A program made the translations under genes and the position numbers. From contig JAPLFT010000101.1 in assembly GCA_026390535.1 (NCBI GenBank), positions 1-18,895 on the forward strand: DNA of 18,895 nucleotides, given 5' to 3'. Position 1 is the stretch's first letter; every line of letters begins with the position of its first letter. The notes under the pieces were generated by a model that worked only from the letters and a program-made list of their open reading frames with translations, made no database searches and had not been told where the DNA came from. Shown here piece after piece: positions 14,812 through 18,895 of the stretch. The DNA comes from Pseudomonadota bacterium. GTDB lineage: Bacteria > Bdellovibrionota > JAFGOL01.

Positions 14812-16050
14812 TTATTCCTGCCTTATATACATTTTATATATATTCTCATTTGATATATTTTTGAGTATTTCTTTGACTTCCGGTTGTTTTACAGTTTCGA
14901 TCATTTTTAAATAGTTAAGAAAATTTTCATAGCTGCCGGAAGAGATTTGTGTCTTCCCGAGAAGACAAACAAAAGATTCCTTATTACCAATGATATCCCC
15001 AAAATTTTTATCGAGTTCGGTTTTCGCCAAAGATAAAGTTGCGGTATCCAAATCAGATGATAAAAATCTTATTCTCCGCATAAGTTTGGTTGTGATCTCT
15101 TCTGCATCTTTTTTTACATCCGTAAAAATAATTTCAAATACCCCTTTATTCAAATAACACTGATTGTTTATTCTTATCTGCCCCGATAAGGCACTTATAA
15201 TCTCGTCTTGCTTTAAGATTTCCGCTATAAGATCATAAATAAAACTTTCCTTTTTTTCACAACTCGCTGAAGGAAATCCTAATTTAATTATAAAATTTTT
15301 CTTCTCAGATTTAATATAATTGATACTCCTACCAGGGACATTCAAGTTTACAATCCCTTCGTCCTCAAACCTCTCATCCCTGAAACATGGTTTAAAGGTG
15401 TTTATCACTCTTGTAAGTTCACGAATATCCTTTTCTGCACTCGATATTATTACGGAATTATTGGGGTTGATATAACAGCGGCTAAAATCTGTAAATTCAC
15501 CCGGCAGGATACTATTCACATCCTCCAGACTCCCATATTTTCCAATGCTATATATGCTGTTATGGTGTGCCATAAAACTTATAAGAGGAAACGTAATTAT
15601 TTTATGTTCAAAATCATATTTTATAGACAATGCGATATTGTTCTTACCTAAGTTAAAATCAGAATTTTCCACTGTTGTCTCTTCGTAAAAAGCAGACCAT
15701 ATTCTTGAGAGGCTATTCTTTTCCATCCCTGGAGGCAAATAAAGTATATAGGCAAGATAATCCCACGTGAGATCAGATCTGTACCTAAAACCCAGTTCTC
15801 TTGAAAGTTTTCTTATTTTCAAGGAAAGTATTTGCTGAGTTAATGCGGGAAGACCTGTTTTTTTGTCAAATTTAAGGGTTGCACCATTTTTAAAAAATAC
15901 ACCGATAATCTTAGTCGGTTGCCCCCAATTGATCGAAGAATATATAATCGTGGCTCCATTTTTAAGTCTTATTTTTTTTACATCAAAGTCAGATTGAACG
16001 TTTGGCAAGATAGTTGATAGAATAGTCGAGACAAGAAAAAAAATAATCAT
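14812..16050 (-). CDS. Exported M16 peptidase-like protein without the zinc motif
   Basis: This 412-residue protein has an N-terminal hydrophobic signal (about 1-20) and two M16-type halves. The first opens with IRLKNGATIIYSS and GVFFKNGATLKFDKKTGLPAL, matching the M16 pattern LxNGLxV... GSxxxxxxxTGLAHFLEH. Where the catalytic HxxEH should be, the sequence is ALTQQ (69-73), so the zinc ligands His/Glu/His are Ala/Gln/Gln. The second half contains KNFIIKLGFPSASCEKK... and AEEITTKLMRRIRFL, typical of M16 C-terminal domains. It is therefore predicted to be a non-catalytic M16-fold protein in the periplasm, perhaps binding or chaperoning peptides. It is located 9 bases after the barrel-protein gene and a few bases before the lipoprotein frame, so it is the middle gene of an operon. 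No Shine-Dalgarno is visible. Confidence 0.78.
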   Translation of the reverse strand: MIIFFLVSTILSTILPNVQSDFDVKKIRLKNGATIIYSSINWGQPTKIIGVFFKNGATLKFDKKTGLPALTQQILSLKIRKLSRELGFRYRSDLTWDYLAYILYLPPGMEKNSLSRIWSAFYEETTVENSDFNLGKNNIALSIKYDFEHKIITFPLISFMAHHNSIYSIGKYGSLEDVNSILPGEFTDFSRCYINPNNSVIISSAEKDIRELTRVINTFKPCFRDERFEDEGIVNLNVPGRSINYIKSEKKNFIIKLGFPSASCEKKESFIYDLIAEILKQDEIISALSGQIRINNQCYLNKGVFEIIFTDVKKDAEEITTKLMRRIRFLSSDLDTATLSLAKTELDKNFGDIIGNKESFVCLLGKTQISSGSYENFLNYLKMIETVKQPEVKEILKNISNENIYKMYIRQE

Positions 16051-16059
16051 AAGATAAGA

Positions 16060-16899
16060 TTAAACCCCGCTGATCAGCGAGAATCCAAACATGGAGTTCT
16101 TAAAGAAAGAGGTTTGAAAATCCGTAAAATACAATCCGACATCAAATCTGAAGGATTCACTCACATAACCTACGCCAAAGCCTGCCTGTATGTTGTTATC
16201 TCTCTCCACACCGACAATTTTTGCAGAAACATTCATGGAAAAGTTTTCTTCCGCCGTAGGCAAAGACTCTACGGCAAAAACAATATCATCTCTCTTTTGT
16301 GCTGTTGTCCGGTTTCCATTCTGATCCTTGGTCCTATAAACGATAATATTATCCACCGTTATTTTAAAGACAGATCTATAGCTATAACCAAGGCCGGCTG
16401 AAACCTCTCCGTCTCCTCCATTTTCAAAAGGATTTCGTATAGTTACAGAACCTATCAGACCGGTTTTTTGAGCCGTAGGCAATCCGGGGCCAAAATCTAT
16501 TCCAAAGTTGACATCCCAGCCGTTTTTAACTTTTAAGTAATTATAACCAAGGTTAGCCCCTATGACCCACCACTTAGACAATTGAGTAGCATAACCGATA
16601 TATGTCTCCATAGATTCAACAGTGCGAGCCCGATCTATGTCTTTGGAAGCTATAATCAGATGAAAACCGTTATCACCGACGTAACCAACGGAAAGTGATG
16701 CATAAGTTCCAAAATTAAGGCCGATGCCAAATTGACCGCTATCCAGTAATCCTGTACCTGCCGGATTTATCCTTATAGCATCATAGCCATCTATGAATGA
16801 TCTTCCTCCAAGCCCAAGAGAAAGGTCTTTCGCTCCATAGGGAGTAACAATTTCAACACCATTTAGCAATGTCATCAGCAACGACAAAAATACTATCAT
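16060..16899 (-). CDS. PorV/FadL-like outer-membrane barrel protein
   Basis: This 279-residue predicted outer-membrane beta-barrel begins with a short signal sequence (MIVFLSLLMTLLNG). The N-terminal mature part (AKDLSLGLGGRSFIDGYDAIRINPAGTG) is the hallmark NPAG opening of PorV/OmpP1-type barrels. Alternating amphipathic strands with Gly and aromatic girdles follow (LNFGTYASLSVGYVG, AGLGYSYRSVFKI and others). The final strand ends MFGFSLISGV rather than in a C-terminal Phe. Members act in lipid or solute transport or as part of type IX-like secretion; the exact role here is unknown. It is the first gene of an operon with the M16-like protein and the lipoprotein. The signal peptide lacks a basic n-region; KREH lies just upstream in frame but with no start codon. 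Confidence 0.72.
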   Translation of the reverse strand: MIVFLSLLMTLLNGVEIVTPYGAKDLSLGLGGRSFIDGYDAIRINPAGTGLLDSGQFGIGLNFGTYASLSVGYVGDNGFHLIIASKDIDRARTVESMETYIGYATQLSKWWVIGANLGYNYLKVKNGWDVNFGIDFGPGLPTAQKTGLIGSVTIRNPFENGGDGEVSAGLGYSYRSVFKITVDNIIVYRTKDQNGNRTTAQKRDDIVFAVESLPTAEENFSMNVSAKIVGVERDNNIQAGFGVGYVSESFRFDVGLYFTDFQTSFFKNSMFGFSLISGV

Positions 16900-16920
16900 A
16901 TGTTCTCGCTTAAGCTATTT

Positions 16921-16972
16921 GTACACAAATTATACACTGCACTGTAAAATAAATATATGTTTTTTTGTGTAC
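16921..16972. repeat. 9-bp inverted repeat in the divergent promoter region
   Basis: GTACACAAA (16921-16929) and TTTGTGTAC (16964-16972) are perfect inverted copies separated by 34 bases. They flank the -10 box of the barrel operon and lie about 90-140 bases upstream of the sigma-54 start site near 17062. They could be an operator for the minus-strand operon or an upstream activator site for a sigma-54 enhancer-binding protein. Confidence 0.45.
16929..16934 (-). promoter_or_regulatory. -10 box of the barrel-protein operon
   Basis: TATAAT on the minus strand (16934-16929) lies 29 bases before the ATG at 16899, which fits a ~23-base leader. No convincing -35 hexamer is found 16-18 bases upstream, so an activator or a weak -35 would be needed. 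It sits at the edge of the inverted repeat 16921-16972. Confidence 0.4.
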
Positions 16973-17034
16973 CAAGGACTATTTATACCCCAAAAAAGGT
17001 CAATAACTCTAGGAGGTTTCGATTCCCGGGGCTT

Positions 17035-17051
17035 TTGGCACTTTAATTGCA
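17035..17051 (+). promoter_or_regulatory. Sigma-54 (RpoN) promoter
   Basis: TTGGCACTTTAATTGCA contains the -24 GG (17037-17038) and -12 GC (17049-17050) separated by exactly 10 bases. It matches the consensus TGGCAC-N5-TTGCA at every defined position. Transcription should start near 17062, about 21 bases before the ATG at 17083, with GCGGGGG as a modest ribosome-binding site. Confidence 0.8.
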
Positions 17052-17082
17052 TTAATAATCAGAAAAGCGGGGGAAAATTACA

Positions 17083-18579
17083 ATGGAAAATAAGGTAATC
17101 GAATCAACCTTTATCTCAAGAAAACCTTTATTGCCTGTGCTGGAGATAATATCTTCTGAAGCCGGACACAAAATTCAAAAGAACATACTATCGGATTGTG
17201 TAATCGTAGGCAGATCAGATCAGGCAGATATTAGCATAGACGATGATAAGCTTTCCAGAAATCATTTTATGCTCGTAAGATCAGGTGACAGATTTGAGAT
17301 CAAAGATCTTAACAGCTCCAACGGCATCGTGGTAAACGGCAAGCGTGTAAAGAACATTACACTTACCGGTAATGATACTATAATTGCCGGAAGTACCCTG
17401 TTTAATTTTGTACTTACAAGAAGCGACCTGGAAAAACAGGTTTTATCAACGCCTTCGATCCTTGAATCCTCATTTGAGAAAAAATACACTAAAAAATCCG
17501 GTATATTTACAAGTAAAAATATAATCACTGCTTTAATTGTAAGTATTGTTGTTTTTGCAGCTACGTGGGCAATGTTCGGCGGTGAACAGGAAGCAAAAGT
17601 CAGTCCTATAATAAAAAGAAATGTTGCCGAACTTAACCAGATGGCAAGTGTAGAGGAAGAAATAGCAAAAGCGAATCTGAGTCAAGAGGATAAGATAAAA
17701 GCAATAAATTATTTTAAACTGAGTGAATATCATTTTAAATCCAAAAATTACTCTTTGGCCAAAAACTCGATGTTGACATATTTTTCTATGGTACCTGATT
17801 CTATAATAGCTCCGGCATTTATAGCGGCATGCGAAGAAGCATTGGGTAAAGCAACGGCAGTAGATGATAAAATAGATGAAATACAAAAGGATACGGACAA
17901 GAGAGAACTCGTTTCCAAGCTGGTGGAAGACGGATACCGCGAGTTAAGAGATAAAAATTATGACCAGGCTATGAGTATATTCATGAAGGTCATAACATTG
18001 GACGAATATAATGATTCTGCATATGAGGGACTTATAACGGCAGAAAAAGAATTGAATGCGCAAATGGTAAAAGTGCCGGAACCTACCGTAAAGCAGATCC
18101 CTATGGGTGATATATATGCAAAACAGATGGAAAAAGCCTTTAAAAAAGAAAATTACTCCAGAGCATATGAACTTTCCCAGAGAATAGTTAACATGGGTCA
18201 GACAAAGGCCGGCAGAAATTCATTCCTTAAGGCTGTGGCAATGGGGAATAAGATCATGGAAATAACAAACCGGATATTCGTCCCAATGAACAGGGAAGCC
18301 GGATTACTTAGAAAATCCGATGCAACGAGTGAAGCATTAAAAGTTTATAATAGAATACTGGCTATATTCCCATATAACCAATCAGCTATAGATGGAGTTG
18401 TTTCCATAAAGAAAGAAAGGCACGAACAGGCAAAGACGCTTTATGAAAAAGCAGTAGTGTCAGCAACGTATCCTGATATTAACGATGCAAAATCTAAACT
18501 TAAAATGATATTCAATATCGTACCGATGGATGATGTATACTACAACAAGGCAAAAGCGATGTTGAAAAGACTAGGCTAG
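17083..18579 (+). CDS. FHA-domain, single-TM, TPR-repeat protein
   Basis: This 498-residue protein has three parts. Residues about 20-110 form a forkhead-associated domain with the phosphothreonine-binding signature VGRSDQADI, LSRNHFML and NSSNGIVVNG (R44, S58, R59, H61, N80, G81). Residues about 146-165 are one TM helix. About 180-498 is alpha-helical with tetratricopeptide-like repeats (for example NYDQAMSIFMKVITLDEYND and SEALKVYNRILAIFPYNQSA). The FHA domain should be cytoplasmic and the TPR part periplasmic. FHA domains bind phospho-Thr proteins, so the protein may connect a Ser/Thr kinase signal with an envelope assembly. The kinase is not in this window, except possibly PrkA (speculative). 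Expression appears sigma-54 dependent. It stands alone as a transcription unit, followed by a palindromic element. Confidence 0.88.
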   Translation: MENKVIESTFISRKPLLPVLEIISSEAGHKIQKNILSDCVIVGRSDQADISIDDDKLSRNHFMLVRSGDRFEIKDLNSSNGIVVNGKRVKNITLTGNDTIIAGSTLFNFVLTRSDLEKQVLSTPSILESSFEKKYTKKSGIFTSKNIITALIVSIVVFAATWAMFGGEQEAKVSPIIKRNVAELNQMASVEEEIAKANLSQEDKIKAINYFKLSEYHFKSKNYSLAKNSMLTYFSMVPDSIIAPAFIAACEEALGKATAVDDKIDEIQKDTDKRELVSKLVEDGYRELRDKNYDQAMSIFMKVITLDEYNDSAYEGLITAEKELNAQMVKVPEPTVKQIPMGDIYAKQMEKAFKKENYSRAYELSQRIVNMGQTKAGRNSFLKAVAMGNKIMEITNRIFVPMNREAGLLRKSDATSEALKVYNRILAIFPYNQSAIDGVVSIKKERHEQAKTLYEKAVVSATYPDINDAKSKLKMIFNIVPMDDVYYNKAKAMLKRLG

Positions 18580-18604
18580 ATATAAGCGGACTGTCGGGAT
18601 CAAA

Positions 18605-18803
18605 TAAAAAGTAGAATTTGAATTACAAATTTTAATAGAACTTATGCAGTTTTTTGGGTGCCCGTTCTTAATCTACATGAACGCAAAAATCCATCTGGCC
18701 TGCTTCCTGCAAATACTTCAATATGGATTTTAGTGAATGTAGATTTAGAACGGGCAAAAAACGAAGGTTATATTAAAATTTGTAATTCAAATTCTACTTT
18801 TTA
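18605..18803. mobile_element. MITE-like 199-bp palindromic element with 33-bp perfect terminal inverted repeats
   Basis: The first 33 bases (18605-18637) and last 33 (18771-18803) are exact inverted copies. The symmetry continues imperfectly inward: GCCCGTTCT (18660-18668) with AGAACGGGC (18747-18755), a nearly perfect block at 18669-18678/18737-18746, and AAAATCCAT (18686-18694) with its complement at 18723-18731. This leaves a ~28-base loop. The element begins with TA and ends with TA, as for insertions of the IS630/Tc1-mariner type. It carries no credible transposase. Alternative: a very long RNA hairpin acting as a terminator or structured RNA. Confidence 0.6.
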
Positions 18804-18895
18804 CTTAGATCTCGCCAGCTTTTACCTTTCCTGGCCGCAGGGTCTTTCTGAAATTTATTTACGGCTTTTTGGTGGTTTCCGTAATCCTCTGTAAA
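18794..18895 (-). CDS. 3' end of an unidentified minus-strand ORF (partial)
   Basis: A minus-strand frame is open from the window edge for 33 codons to a TAG at 18796-18794. It encodes a basic, hydrophilic C-terminus (FQKDPAARKGKSW, then RDLSKK). The last four codons including the stop fall in the right terminal repeat of the palindromic element, so the original C-terminus may have been replaced on insertion. Only a fragment is visible and I recognise no family. It may not be a real gene. Confidence 0.3.
   Translation of the reverse strand, partial: FTEDYGNHQKAVNKFQKDPAARKGKSWRDLSKK

Noticed and set aside
17022..17093. 23-codon hydrophobic ORF starting at ATT after AGGAGG
   Set aside because: It overlaps the sigma-54 promoter and the FHA gene start, and has no canonical start codon; kept only as part of the non-canonical-start observation.
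18658..18894. 78-codon plus-strand ORF at the right end
   Set aside because: It runs through the loop and right arm of the palindromic element and shows no recognisable protein; probably a by-product of the inverted repeat.

Overview
The window reads as a chromosomal segment of a low-GC, diderm (Gram-negative-type) bacterium. The evidence is two lipoproteins with type II signal peptides, an outer-membrane-barrel-like protein, an LpxH-like lipid A phosphohydrolase, an L,D-transpeptidase, the MEP isoprenoid enzyme IspG and a near-consensus sigma-54 promoter. The prolyl-tRNA synthetase is the archaeal/eukaryotic-type form. The phylum cannot be fixed from the sequence alone. There are no phage genes, CRISPR arrays or complete insertion sequences.

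Region 1 (1-4976, minus strand) is housekeeping: a HAMP-domain membrane protein, ispG, proS, pyrF and rlmB read one way, ending in tRNA-Thr and tRNA-Tyr. Region 2 (5104-7371, plus strand) holds a stand-alone HD-GYP c-di-GMP phosphodiesterase. It is followed by two related cysteine-containing exported proteins behind a consensus sigma-70 promoter. Region 3 (7373-12832, minus strand) is the conserved PrkA kinase / YeaH / SpoVR stress operon, with an LpxH-like phosphohydrolase gene at its head.

Region 4 (about 12862-13923, plus strand) is a compact envelope module: an L,D-transpeptidase, a tiny membrane/coiled-coil ORF without a canonical start codon, and a bactofilin. The small ORF resembles the membrane-anchor end of bactofilin-associated M23 peptidases but lacks any peptidase domain. 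Region 5 (13906-16899, minus strand) is an apparent operon of a PorV/FadL-like barrel protein, an exported M16-peptidase-like protein that has lost the zinc site, and a lipoprotein that may be a second M16-like subunit. The lipoprotein's lipobox lies in frame upstream of the first usable start codon. Region 6 (16900-18895) contains a sigma-54-driven FHA-TM-TPR protein. It is followed by a 199-bp palindromic, MITE-like element flanked by TA, and by the 3' end of a minus-strand ORF leaving the window.

The most unusual parts are the transpeptidase/mini-anchor/bactofilin module, the barrel plus inactive-M16 plus lipoprotein operon, repeated cases of coding sequence without ATG, GTG or TTG starts, and the TA-flanked palindrome. 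All function calls rest on motif recognition by eye; no searches were run.
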